Origin: Alcanivorax sp. DG881
GTDB lineage: Bacteria > Pseudomonadota > Gammaproteobacteria > Pseudomonadales > Alcanivoracaceae
Assembly (NCBI RefSeq): GCF_000155615.1
Contig: NZ_DS989915.1
Span: 3,096,525-3,160,524 of the forward strand
Length of the DNA stretch: 64,000 nucleotides
Direction of reading: 5' to 3'
The notes below the pieces were generated by a model that did no database searches, was not told where the DNA came from, and saw only the letters and a program-made list of their open reading frames with translations. The position numbers and the translations under genes were made by a program. Of this stretch, positions 11,463 to 19,696 are shown piece by piece. The stretch's first letter is position 1. Every line of letters starts with the position of its first letter.

Positions 11463-12932
11463 TCAGCATTGGTTCATCAAATAGCGAGTAAGCATGGGCA
11501 CCGGGCGGCCGGTGGCGCCCTTGCTCATGCCGCCGCTGACCCAGGCGGTGCCGGCGATGTCCAGGTGCGCCCATTTCACGTCTTTGGTGAAGCGGGACAG
11601 GAAGCACGCGGCGGTGATGGAGCCGGCCTTGGGCCCGCCAATGTTCTGCATGTCGGCGAAGGGGCTGTCCAGCTGGCTTTGGTACTCGTCCCACAGGGGC
11701 ATGGGCCAGCCGCGGTCGCCGGTTTCCTTGCCTGCGGTGAGCAGGGCTTCGCTGAGGGCATCATCGTTGGCGTAAACCGCCTGGGCATGGGCGCCCAGTG
11801 CAACCACGCACGCGCCGGTGAGTGTGGCGATGTCGATGACGGTATGTGGCTTGTGCTTCTGCTGCACATAGGTCAGCGCATCACACAGCACCAGCCGGCC
11901 CTCGGCATCCGTATTGAGGATTTCCACGGTCTGCCCGGACAGGGTCTTGACGATGTCGCCGGGGCGCGCGGCCCGCCCGTCGGGCATGTTTTCGGCGGCG
12001 GCCACGACGGCGACCAGATGGATCGGCAAGCCCAACTCACACACGGTCTTCACGGAGCCGAAAACGCTGGCGGCACCGCCCATGTCGTATTTCATTTCAT
12101 CCATGGTGGCGCCGGGCTTCAGAGAGATGCCGCCGGTGTCGAAGGTGATGCCCTTGCCAACCAGGGCCACGGGGCCTTGTTTGGTCGGTTTGGCGCCTTT
12201 GTACTCCATCACGATGATCTGGCCCTGGCGTTCGGACCCTTTGGCCACCGCATGGAAGGCGCCCATGCCCATCTTTTCGGCCTGTGCCTGGCTCAGCACT
12301 TTTACGGTGAGTTTTTCGTAATCCTTGGCCAGATCGCGGGCCACGCCGCTCAGGTATTCGGGGAAACAATCATTGGGGGGCAGGTTGCCCAGATCCCGGG
12401 CCAGGTTCACCCCAACGGCGACCGCCTTGCCGGTTTTGTGGGCCTTGGCGAGGGCGGCGTCTTTTTCCGCGTGCCAGAAAGTCAGCTTGGCCAGTTTGCT
12501 GGCCGGCGCCGGATTGCTGCGGTAGGCGTCGAAACGGTAGGTGCTTTCTTCCACTACCCGGCTGCCTTCGCGAACCTGCCATTCCAGTGCCTGGGGCTGG
12601 GCGTCATCCAGCAGCCAGAGGGCCTGTTTCACCGGGGCGGCCGTCAGTGCCTTGGCGGTTTTTTGCACCAGGGAGAGCCAGCTGTGGTCGCTGAGTGGGC
12701 TGTCACCGGTGCCGACCAGTAGCAGACGGGCCGCATTGATGCCCTGAGGGGCATGCAGCCAACCCAGTTGACCTTTGCTTGCGCTGAAATCGCCGGCCTT
12801 CATGAACTGGGAAATGTGTTCGCGGGTGCTGTCTGGCAGGGCCTCGGGAAGGTCACTTTTCTTGCTCAACAGTACGATCAGGGCGTCTGCCTTGCTTTTT
12901 TCCAGGGGCCTGTTGCTTACTGCGAAGTCCAT
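11463..12932 (-). CDS. pepA: Leucyl aminopeptidase (cytosol aminopeptidase)
   Basis: 489-aa M17 family aminopeptidase that removes N-terminal residues from peptides with two metal ions. The signature NTDAEGRL is present, with the upstream VGKGITFDTGGISLKP and YDMGGAA metal-site segments. Length is normal. In some bacteria PepA also binds DNA (XerC/D accessory factor, carAB repressor); nothing here decides that. It is transcribed away from lptF from a shared 267-base intergenic region. Confidence 0.97.
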   Translation of the reverse strand: MDFAVSNRPLEKSKADALIVLLSKKSDLPEALPDSTREHISQFMKAGDFSASKGQLGWLHAPQGINAARLLLVGTGDSPLSDHSWLSLVQKTAKALTAAPVKQALWLLDDAQPQALEWQVREGSRVVEESTYRFDAYRSNPAPASKLAKLTFWHAEKDAALAKAHKTGKAVAVGVNLARDLGNLPPNDCFPEYLSGVARDLAKDYEKLTVKVLSQAQAEKMGMGAFHAVAKGSERQGQIIVMEYKGAKPTKQGPVALVGKGITFDTGGISLKPGATMDEMKYDMGGAASVFGSVKTVCELGLPIHLVAVVAAAENMPDGRAARPGDIVKTLSGQTVEILNTDAEGRLVLCDALTYVQQKHKPHTVIDIATLTGACVVALGAHAQAVYANDDALSEALLTAGKETGDRGWPMPLWDEYQSQLDSPFADMQNIGGPKAGSITAACFLSRFTKDVKWAHLDIAGTAWVSGGMSKGATGRPVPMLTRYLMNQC

Positions 12933-13199
12933 GCTGTCTCCAGATCAATAAAAGGGTGGGGGCGCTATTCACCCGATAAATAAAGGAAATAGTGGGCCGT
13001 CACGCACGGAAACGCAATCCGTTCGGCGCTTTCCATCGGTGGCCTTATTCACACGGAATTATCACCTTGGTCGAGCACTCAGTTACACTAGGTGGCATTC
13101 ACTGCTGCCGCAGGCGTTTTTTGCCCGGCGGTGTGTGCCGAGCCGCCGGCTATTCGCCTGCCTTTATTGTGCCCGGTGCGTTTTTGCAGACAGCAATGA
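12933..13199. promoter_or_regulatory. pepA-lptF divergent intergenic region
   Basis: 267 bases between the divergent pepA and lptF genes. It must hold both promoters. I see no clear consensus -35/-10 pair. This head-to-head arrangement is common in gammaproteobacteria. Confidence 0.5.
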
Positions 13200-14318
13200 G
13201 TGGGCCTGCCCTTGATTCTTCATCGATATATTAACCGGCAAGTGTTCATGACCACGGTACTGGTCACCTTTATTCTGGTGATGGTGCTGGTCAGTGGGCG
13301 CTTTATCAAATACCTGGCGGAAGCGGCGGCCGGTGAAATAGCCGCCGATGCGCTGTTCCTGGTGATGGCGTTCCGGATGCCGGAATTCCTGCAGATGATC
13401 GTTCCCTTGAGTTTGTATATCGCCTTGCTACTGGTGCTGGGGCGGATGCACATGGATAACGAGATGGTAGTGCTGCAGGCCGGTGGTCAAGGTAACGGCC
13501 GGGTGGTGCGTTCGCTGGTGGTGCCCATTTTGATGGCCACCACTCTGGTGGGCATGTTTTCTCTCTACGTCACGCCGCGCGGGGATGCAGAGGTGAACCG
13601 GATTTTTGAGGAGCAGAAAGACCGATCGGTGCTGGAGTTGCTTACCCCGGGACGGTTTCATGTCAAAGGTTCCAGCGATTCCCAGCGCGCCACCTATGCG
13701 GAACACCTGAACCGGGAAAAGGGGGTTCTGGAAAATGTGTTCGTGGCCGATGCCCGTTTTGAAAGCCAGGGCGAGGCCGGCCGCTTGCTCACCGTCTGGG
13801 CGAAAAGCGGCAAGCTGGTGGTGGAAGAAGGTATCAGTTACCTGTTGCTGACGGACGGTTTCCAGTATCAGGGCAAGCCGGGTCAGCTGGACTACAAGGA
13901 AGTGGGCTTCAAGGAAGCTCGTGTGCGTATTGGTGGCGAAAAAACCGATAGTCGCCCCCCCAAAGTGCGGGGGCGCTCTACCCAGGAACTGGTGGATCAG
14001 CGAGCCGACAACAAGGCGGCGCTGGCGGAGCTGCAGTGGCGCCTCTCGCTGATTCTCACCGTGCCGATCATGGCGCTGGCGGCGATTCCGCTGGCGCGGG
14101 TCAACCCACGGCAAGGCCGTTTCTATCGCCTTATCCCCGCGGTGCTGGGCTACATGTTGTACGTGGGTATGTTGCTGGTATGCCGCAGCGCCATCGAAGA
14201 CCATAAAGGGTCGCTGCCCTGGTACCTGAGCATGGTCTGGATCCACCTGAGTGCCGGAGCAGTGGTCTTCCTGCTCTACTTTGGCGGGCGCCTGTTCCGG
14301 CGGAGGGCGCGCTCATGA
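13200..14318 (+). CDS. lptF: LPS export ABC transporter permease LptF
   Basis: 372-aa inner-membrane permease that, with LptG and the ATPase LptB, extracts lipopolysaccharide from the inner membrane toward LptC. It has the family layout: two TM helices near the N-terminus (about 20-40 and 60-85), TM3 near 100-120, a large periplasmic beta-jellyroll domain, then three TM helices after residue 270. The GTG at 13200 is the longest start. TTG at 13212 (giving MILHRYINRQ) resembles other LptF N-termini better; neither has a clear ribosome site. It overlaps lptG by 4 bases (ATGA), showing translational coupling. Confidence 0.95.
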   Translation: MGLPLILHRYINRQVFMTTVLVTFILVMVLVSGRFIKYLAEAAAGEIAADALFLVMAFRMPEFLQMIVPLSLYIALLLVLGRMHMDNEMVVLQAGGQGNGRVVRSLVVPILMATTLVGMFSLYVTPRGDAEVNRIFEEQKDRSVLELLTPGRFHVKGSSDSQRATYAEHLNREKGVLENVFVADARFESQGEAGRLLTVWAKSGKLVVEEGISYLLLTDGFQYQGKPGQLDYKEVGFKEARVRIGGEKTDSRPPKVRGRSTQELVDQRADNKAALAELQWRLSLILTVPIMALAAIPLARVNPRQGRFYRLIPAVLGYMLYVGMLLVCRSAIEDHKGSLPWYLSMVWIHLSAGAVVFLLYFGGRLFRRRARS

Positions 14319-15376
14319 CATTGCTCAAGCGCTACTTCTGGCGGGCAGTGATGATCCCGACCCTGGCCATCCTGTTTATTATTGTCGGTCTGGATTGTCT
14401 GTTCGGCTTTGTTTATGAGCTGGAGTTTCTCCGCGGCAATTACCAGGTCATGGAAGCTCTGCAGTTTATCCTGACTACCACGCCGCGGCGGTTTTACGAG
14501 TACATGCCCATGGCTATTTTGCTGGGCACCCTGATTGGTCTGGGGCTGCTGGCAAATAGTGGTGAGCTGTCGGTGATTCGTGCGGCCGGGGTTTCCACCC
14601 TGAAAGTAAGCTGGCTGGTGTTGCGCCCGGTATTGGTGCTGATCATTCTGTCGATTCCCCTGGGGGAATACCTGACGCCTTACAGCGAGCAGGTGGCGCA
14701 GAGTAACCGCTCCATGGCCGAGGGCGGCGGTGAAGCGCTGCGCTCCAAGTACGGTTACTGGCATCGGGAAGGGCCCGAATTCATTCATATCAATGCGGTG
14801 CAGCCCAACGGCGTGTTGCACGGTCTGACCCGCTATCGCTTCAGCGACAACCAGAAACTGACAGAAACCCAGTATGTGGATCGGGCGATCTATCAAGGGG
14901 ATTTCTGGTCGCTGGAGGGGATCCACGGCACTCGTTTGTTCGATGATCACGCCGAAACCTACCAGAAAGATCAGGGCGAATGGCAAACGGAGCTGACGCC
15001 GCAGTTGCTCAGCATCGTGGTGCTTCAACCGGACAATCTGGCGTTGGTCAAACTGCTGGAATATACCCGCTATCTGAAGCGCCAGGGTCTGGAAACCGCA
15101 GACTATATGCTCAGCTTCTGGCAGAAACTGTTCATGCCGCTGGCAACCATCGGCATGGTGTTGATCGCCATCTCCTTTGTGTTCGGCCCCTTGCGGGAAG
15201 TCACCATGGGCCTGCGGCTGACGGCGGGTATCGTCGCCGGGTTGATCTTCCATTACGGCCAGCAATTCTTCGGCCAGTTGTCGCTGGTATTCCATACTGA
15301 CCCGCTTCTGGCTGCCATGCTGCCGCCGTCCCTGTGTCTGGTGCTGGGTGTCTGGCTACTGCAGCGAGTGCGATGA
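14315..15376 (+). CDS. lptG: LPS export ABC transporter permease LptG
   Basis: 353-aa partner of LptF. Six predicted TM helices surround a periplasmic domain. The C-terminal FVFGPLREVTMGLRLTAGI segment is typical of LptG. Its start overlaps the lptF stop by 4 bases. The stop lies one base before the start of the PP2C gene, so the three genes may form one transcript. Confidence 0.95.
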   Translation: MTLLKRYFWRAVMIPTLAILFIIVGLDCLFGFVYELEFLRGNYQVMEALQFILTTTPRRFYEYMPMAILLGTLIGLGLLANSGELSVIRAAGVSTLKVSWLVLRPVLVLIILSIPLGEYLTPYSEQVAQSNRSMAEGGGEALRSKYGYWHREGPEFIHINAVQPNGVLHGLTRYRFSDNQKLTETQYVDRAIYQGDFWSLEGIHGTRLFDDHAETYQKDQGEWQTELTPQLLSIVVLQPDNLALVKLLEYTRYLKRQGLETADYMLSFWQKLFMPLATIGMVLIAISFVFGPLREVTMGLRLTAGIVAGLIFHYGQQFFGQLSLVFHTDPLLAAMLPPSLCLVLGVWLLQRVR

Positions 15377-15377
15377 G

Positions 15378-16082
15378 ATGAGCTGCTGGCGGGGGCAGGG
15401 ACGCACCCACGCAGGCCGCCGGCCGGCCAATGAAGATGCGCTGGTGTGCCGTGACGGTGAGGGGTTGTGGGCCGTTATTGATGGCATGGGCGGCCATGAC
15501 GCCGGCGACCTTGCCGCCACCATGATCCGTCATGCACTGGAGAATCTTGCCCTCGGGGGTAGCATTGCCCATCGGTTGCTGGCGGTGGATGCCGCCCTGC
15601 AAAGCGCCAATCATGCGATCCGTCACCACGCCGCCATGCACCTGGGCAGCAAGCCCATGGGGGCGACGGTTGTTGTGCTGCTGATTCATGATGGCGAGGC
15701 CGGTGTGCTGTGGGCCGGGGATGCCCGGCTTTACCGGCATGAAGCATCGCGAACCAGTGCCATCACCAAGGACCACACCCCTGTGCAGGCACTGGTGGAC
15801 GCAGGTGAGATCAACGAAGAAGAAGCCATGCGCCATCCCCGTAGTCACGTGATTTATCAGGCCATCGGCAATGGTGACAAGCTGAAACTGGAGCAGGCCC
15901 GGTTTGTGGTGGAGGCCGATCAGCAATTCCTGTTGACCACCGATGGCGTCCATTCCGTGCTGCGGGTGCCTGAGATACATCAATTGCTGGTCGAGGGCGC
16001 CAGCGAGTCTGCCATTCTCAAGGCAGCCTTGAACGCGGGCAGCCGGGATAACGTGACCGCGATCAAAATTGCGTTAACGTAA
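15378..16082 (+). CDS. PP2C-family serine/threonine phosphatase
   Basis: 234-aa single-domain PP2C phosphatase, a metal-dependent enzyme that removes phosphate from Ser/Thr. Motifs in order: RPANEDA (15-21), DGMGGHDAGD (35-44), GATVVVLL, GDARLYR, TKDHTPVQ, TTDGVHSVL and DNVTAIKIA. All metal-binding Asp positions are present. ATG 15378 follows the lptG stop by one base; an in-frame GTG at 15348 would overlap lptG. Stp-type proteins of this size often pair with a Hanks-type kinase, but no kinase is in the window. Confidence 0.9.
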   Translation: MSCWRGQGRTHAGRRPANEDALVCRDGEGLWAVIDGMGGHDAGDLAATMIRHALENLALGGSIAHRLLAVDAALQSANHAIRHHAAMHLGSKPMGATVVVLLIHDGEAGVLWAGDARLYRHEASRTSAITKDHTPVQALVDAGEINEEEAMRHPRSHVIYQAIGNGDKLKLEQARFVVEADQQFLLTTDGVHSVLRVPEIHQLLVEGASESAILKAALNAGSRDNVTAIKIALT

Positions 16083-16108
16083 AGGCTGGAAAAGCCGTGA
16101 AGGGCTGG

Positions 16109-16114
16109 TATACT
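16109..16114 (+). promoter_or_regulatory. tRNA-Leu -10 element
   Basis: TATACT 11 bases before the mature tRNA start, in a suitable position for a -10 box with a GC-rich discriminator (CGCGCCCC). No strong -35. Confidence 0.6.
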
Positions 16115-16125
16115 CGCGCCCCACT

Positions 16126-16212
16126 GCCAGAGTGGTGGAATTGGTAGACACGACGGATTCAAAATCCGTTGCCTTCACGGGCGTGCCGGTTCAAGTCCGG
16201 CCTCTGGTACCA
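16126..16212 (+). tRNA. tRNA-Leu (anticodon CAA)
   Basis: 87-nt class II tRNA. The acceptor stem is GCCAGAG/CTCTGGT and the D-arm is GGAATTGGTAGACAC. The anticodon loop TTCAAAA lies between ACGGA and TCCGT, giving anticodon CAA. It has a long variable arm, T-loop GGTTCAAGTCC and an encoded CCA end. Its last 19 bases belong to the attachment site of the genomic island, and its function is preserved after integration. Confidence 0.97.
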
Positions 16213-16214
16213 AA
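16194..16214 (+). mobile_element. attL of the genomic island
   Basis: The tRNA 3' end AGTCCGGCCTCTGGTACCAAA recurs at 58649-58668 with one G missing. This, the adjacent integrase and the interrupted chromosomal context mark it as the left attachment site. Confidence 0.88.
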
Positions 16215-16326
16215 TGGCAGTGCGGTAGCATCCGAGGGAGTCCTCGATAAGCTATAAAAACAGTGGGTTATCTGAGGATCTCTTCCGCTACCGTCCGATA
16301 GAGTTTGTTGACATCTGGCCCCTCCT

Positions 16327-16347
16327 GGGGCCAACTTTGGGGCCAAC
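16327..16347 (+). repeat. Candidate integrase arm sites near attL
   Basis: GGGGCCAAC occurs twice here (16327-16335 and 16339-16347), and again at 58575-58583 near attR, next to TGGTCAACACC (58588-58598). Paired repeats inside both ends of an element are typical of integrase arm-binding sites. They also overlap the region before the integrase start. Confidence 0.45.
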
Positions 16348-16372
16348 ACCAAGCCCAAAGACGGCGAAAGCC

Positions 16373-17569
16373 ATGGAAACCAACAAACTCAGCGACGTCA
16401 AAATCCGCGCGGCAAAGCCCCAGGACAAGCTCTACAGCATCTCTGATGGTGAAGGGATGTTCCTGGAGATTTCCCCCAAAGGCGGCAAATGGTGGCGCTT
16501 CAAATATCGCTTCAATGGCAAACAGAAGCGGCTCTCTCTCGGTACCTATCCCAGCACAAGTCTCAAGGCGGCCCGCGACAAGCGACAGCAAGCCCGGGAG
16601 CTGCTCGCCTCCGGAGTTGACCCCGCGCAACAGCGTAAAACCGAAAAGTTGGCCACAGAAACGGCCTTGCGCAATACCTTTGCCGGGGTGGCGGAAGAGT
16701 GGGCACAGAACAAGGTTCGGAGTGAGAAGTGGACGCCGACAACGGAGAAGAAGCGACGCATCTGGCTGGATAACGGTCTTATGCCCTATCTGGGCAGTCG
16801 GCCAATATCGGAAATCACCACTGCGGAGCTGTGGGGCGTCCTCCAGCACACCCAAAAGACCAGCGGCTATACCGCAAACCGCCTGAGAGGCATGGCCTCC
16901 GAGATCTTCAATTTCGCCATGGCCACTGGTCGTGCGGACAACAATCCCGCCTTGCCTCTGCAGGGGCAAATCGCCGTCAAAAAGGAAAAGCACCGTCTGG
17001 CGATCCTGGAGCCGGATGAGGTGGGCAAGATGCTTCGGGCGATTGATGGCTGTCAGGCAGCAGTCACCACCAAGGCAGCAGCCCGGTTGGCCCCTTTGGT
17101 ATTTGTCAGGCCGGGGGAATTGCGTCATGCCGAGTGGTCAGAAATTGATCTGAAGAAGGCGCTTTGGAGCATCCCGGCAGAGAAGATGAAGATGAGGGAG
17201 TCACATGTAGTTCCCTTGTCCCGACAGGCTGTTGCCATCCTCAAGGAAATCCAGCCTCTCACAGGCAGTTCAGGCTATGTCTTTGAAGGCACCAAACCGG
17301 GGGAGCCAATTAGCGATAACACCCTCAACAAGCTGCTCAAAGCTCTCGGGTATAAGGGTAAGATGACCCAACATGGCTGGCGGGCTATCGCACGAACCCT
17401 GCTTGATGAAGTGCTTGATGTTCGAGTGGACTGGATTGAGCACCAGCTGGCGCACTCTGTCAGGGATGCCAATGGCCGGGCGTACAACCGAACCTCTCAT
17501 CTGGAGGGGCGTATTGGCATGATGCAGCTGTGGGCTGATTACCTCGATAAATTGAAAGCGCGTAAATGA
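16373..17569 (+). CDS. int: Tyrosine-type integrase (P4/DUF4102 family)
   Basis: 398-aa site-specific recombinase that would join attP to the tRNA-Leu end. The N-terminal DUF4102 arm-binding domain (about 1-90) reads LSDVKIRAAKPQDKLYSISD. The core-binding domain follows, then the catalytic domain with Arg about 246 (RPGELR), His-x-x-Arg 334-337 (HGWR), His about 361 and nucleophile Tyr about 371. All catalytic residues are present, so the protein should be active. Start METNKL at 16373 was chosen from the family N-terminus. It faces into the island, as is usual for this class. Confidence 0.95.
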   Translation: METNKLSDVKIRAAKPQDKLYSISDGEGMFLEISPKGGKWWRFKYRFNGKQKRLSLGTYPSTSLKAARDKRQQARELLASGVDPAQQRKTEKLATETALRNTFAGVAEEWAQNKVRSEKWTPTTEKKRRIWLDNGLMPYLGSRPISEITTAELWGVLQHTQKTSGYTANRLRGMASEIFNFAMATGRADNNPALPLQGQIAVKKEKHRLAILEPDEVGKMLRAIDGCQAAVTTKAAARLAPLVFVRPGELRHAEWSEIDLKKALWSIPAEKMKMRESHVVPLSRQAVAILKEIQPLTGSSGYVFEGTKPGEPISDNTLNKLLKALGYKGKMTQHGWRAIARTLLDEVLDVRVDWIEHQLAHSVRDANGRAYNRTSHLEGRIGMMQLWADYLDKLKARK

Positions 17570-17682
17570 CGGCATTCGGATATGGGCTGGCAGAATAATC
17601 GCCATAGAAGTGGAGCGATGTCAGCTAGGGACTTGCTCTAGTGGAGTGCAAGTAAAGCAGGAAGTGTATTTAGAGGCGAGGC

Positions 17683-19293
17683 ATGGAAAGACAGCTGTTT
17701 AGGTATGATGAGGTCGTTGAAGGCGACATCGATACCCAGAGCAGGGTAATGAAATTGCTGTTAGCTGGGGATGTCTGGGCTTTTATTAAAGTAAGCAACC
17801 CGCACTCTGTGATTCATGGGTTTGTTGGTGAAAAAATCCGCAAATCGGATAATTACTTCCTCTACGAGCCGGTGAAACAAAACAATGTTGTTGCCTTTCG
17901 CTTGGATCATGAGGCGATCGAAAAGCTTGCCAGATTGGGAGAGGTCGATTGCCAGTATTTTGAGGAGGGGCTTGGCTTTGATCAAGAAGGAAGGGCTGTT
18001 AGATATTTAACAATAACGCGTAACTATGTTCCCGGGGCGAAAAGTATCTTCTCTGATATGCCAATACCCAAAGATGAACTTGAAAGCCTGGCAGGAGGAG
18101 GCGTTTACAGAGATGAGGAGTGCGAATCTCGATTCGACCTTGCTCTTTACCCTAAGACTCGCTATGAGAGCAATATCTCGGGACTTTCTGTAGGTCGCCT
18201 GTCTCATGAGCAGCCTTTAGACGGGATATTTGCATTTTCGGTAGAGTTTATCGATTTGTTGATTGGTGCTTTGAGGTCACCCGGAGTTGAACCTGTAAAT
18301 GTATCGAAAAGAGCGTCGTTTCATACCGAAGTGCAGAAGCATATAAAATCCGTGGGTGTTTTCTCGTTTCCTTATCTATCGGCAAGAGTTGGCGATCAGT
18401 ATTGGCGGGTTCCAAGCTATCGACCTACATGGCATGGCAGTGAGATTTTCCTTGATGCTCCTCCCGGAAAGGAAATGCTTTGCCGGCCCAGAGTCAGGCA
18501 TGAATACAAGTTATGCGATTACGCTCTTGATGCCGACCATCTCGAAAATGGTGCTTTATCATCTATCGTTCCTGAGCCTAGAAGAATAACGGTACGGGCG
18601 TCACAGCTACTTTTTCTGGCTAGAGATAGGGAGATGTTGAACTGTAAAGCAATTGAAGAGCACGATGCCGAGTGTAGAGAAAATGCACAGGAGGAGAGCT
18701 TCTCTGAAAGGCAGGAAGTCCTGCCAGCCACAGCCACCCCCTGTTACGATAGTCTCAAGGATGTTGATGGATTTTCTGAAAGTAGGGTTATGGCTATTCA
18801 GTGGATTTGTGAGGTTGCAGATGTCAAAGAAAACCAGTTATTGAACGCGGACAAACTTATTGATTATGTGGCCATTGCAATCTGCACATGGAAGCAGCCT
18901 CTTATAAGTGGGAAGGCGGATACAGATTATTGCCTCCAGCTTATGCATGCATTACCGAAAACGCATCCTAGTTATTCCAAGAAACTTGTGAGATTAATCA
19001 CCCTTCGTTTTCAGAGCTCCACAAAAACTTCTGCCGGAAAAGGGAGGGGTTTGAAGGTAAGGAGTAAGGATGTAGATATTTTGAAGAAGACTTCATTGCC
19101 GATTCTGATTGAGGCATGGAGACAGTTTGTGTTTGGCCGCGCCAGAACGGCCAGGAAAGAAAAGAGGCAAGAGTGGAAAAGTGATTTGTATGTCTTCCTG
19201 GGGCGCAATCAAATTAAAACTGACTATTTCTCCGCTGTGGCGGATGTGTTGCTGAGCGATGAAGACAAGGATAATTTGTTTATTTTAACTTAA
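17683..19293 (+). CDS. Hypothetical 536-aa protein next to the integrase
   Basis: Soluble-looking 536-aa protein with no motif I recognise, no signal peptide and no TM segment. The N-terminal half (about 1-300) is mixed alpha/beta; residues 320-360 are acidic and linker-like; the C-terminal part is helical and basic (ARTARKEKRQEWK). The coding sequence is distinctly AT-richer than the integrase, as in a separately acquired gene. ATG 17683 has GAGGC 7 bases upstream. It stands alone between the integrase and AlpA genes. Confidence 0.7.
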   Translation: MERQLFRYDEVVEGDIDTQSRVMKLLLAGDVWAFIKVSNPHSVIHGFVGEKIRKSDNYFLYEPVKQNNVVAFRLDHEAIEKLARLGEVDCQYFEEGLGFDQEGRAVRYLTITRNYVPGAKSIFSDMPIPKDELESLAGGGVYRDEECESRFDLALYPKTRYESNISGLSVGRLSHEQPLDGIFAFSVEFIDLLIGALRSPGVEPVNVSKRASFHTEVQKHIKSVGVFSFPYLSARVGDQYWRVPSYRPTWHGSEIFLDAPPGKEMLCRPRVRHEYKLCDYALDADHLENGALSSIVPEPRRITVRASQLLFLARDREMLNCKAIEEHDAECRENAQEESFSERQEVLPATATPCYDSLKDVDGFSESRVMAIQWICEVADVKENQLLNADKLIDYVAIAICTWKQPLISGKADTDYCLQLMHALPKTHPSYSKKLVRLITLRFQSSTKTSAGKGRGLKVRSKDVDILKKTSLPILIEAWRQFVFGRARTARKEKRQEWKSDLYVFLGRNQIKTDYFSAVADVLLSDEDKDNLFILT

Positions 19294-19383
19294 TAAAAAC
19301 ATGCAGTTACATGCTTTTGTTCGCGAATATCGGCTCTGCTATTTCTTATTTCCGATAACCGATCTGATCTTTTCTACATTTCG

Positions 19384-19406
19384 TTCTCCTCTTAACTACG
19401 AAGGAG
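19384..19406 (+). promoter_or_regulatory. alpA leader with SD-pairing element
   Basis: TTCTCCT (19384-19390) lies 10 bases before the ribosome site AAGGAG (19401-19406) and can pair with it (CTCCT/AGGAG). The same arrangement, with near-identical sequence around AACTA.CGAAGGAG, precedes the gene at 51382. It may be a shared leader that limits translation. Confidence 0.4.
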
Positions 19407-19412
19407 TCCGAA

Positions 19413-19694
19413 ATGGACCGTTCTGTTCAAAAAAGCAACACCCATGTGGCTGGCAATGGTGCGCTAAGCTGTCTCTCCACGCTTCAGTATCAGGTTATCC
19501 GCTTGCCAGAGGTGCAGCGGATAACTGGCCTCTCGAAGTCCACCATCTATGCCAAAATGGATCCCTGTTCGCCTTATCACGACCCTGATTGGCCGAAGAA
19601 AGTGAATCTCGGTCCCAGATCCGTGGGGTGGTACTGTCATGAGGTCGTCGAATGGGTTGAGTCCCGGCCAACTTCTGCGACATGGGGGGCTTGA
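19413..19694 (+). CDS. alpA: AlpA-family excisionase/regulator
   Basis: 93-aa MerR-like winged-helix protein. The family core is visible as VIRLPEVQRITGLSKSTIYA (about 29-48), followed by the WPKKVNLGPRSVGWYCHEVVEWVESR tail in which the residues after the wing contact DNA. AlpA proteins of P4-like islands activate integrase or excision functions. Ribosome site AAGGAG at 19401. The following YfjI gene starts two bases after its stop, so they form an operon. Confidence 0.88.
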   Translation: MDRSVQKSNTHVAGNGALSCLSTLQYQVIRLPEVQRITGLSKSTIYAKMDPCSPYHDPDWPKKVNLGPRSVGWYCHEVVEWVESRPTSATWGA

Positions 19695-19696
19695 TC

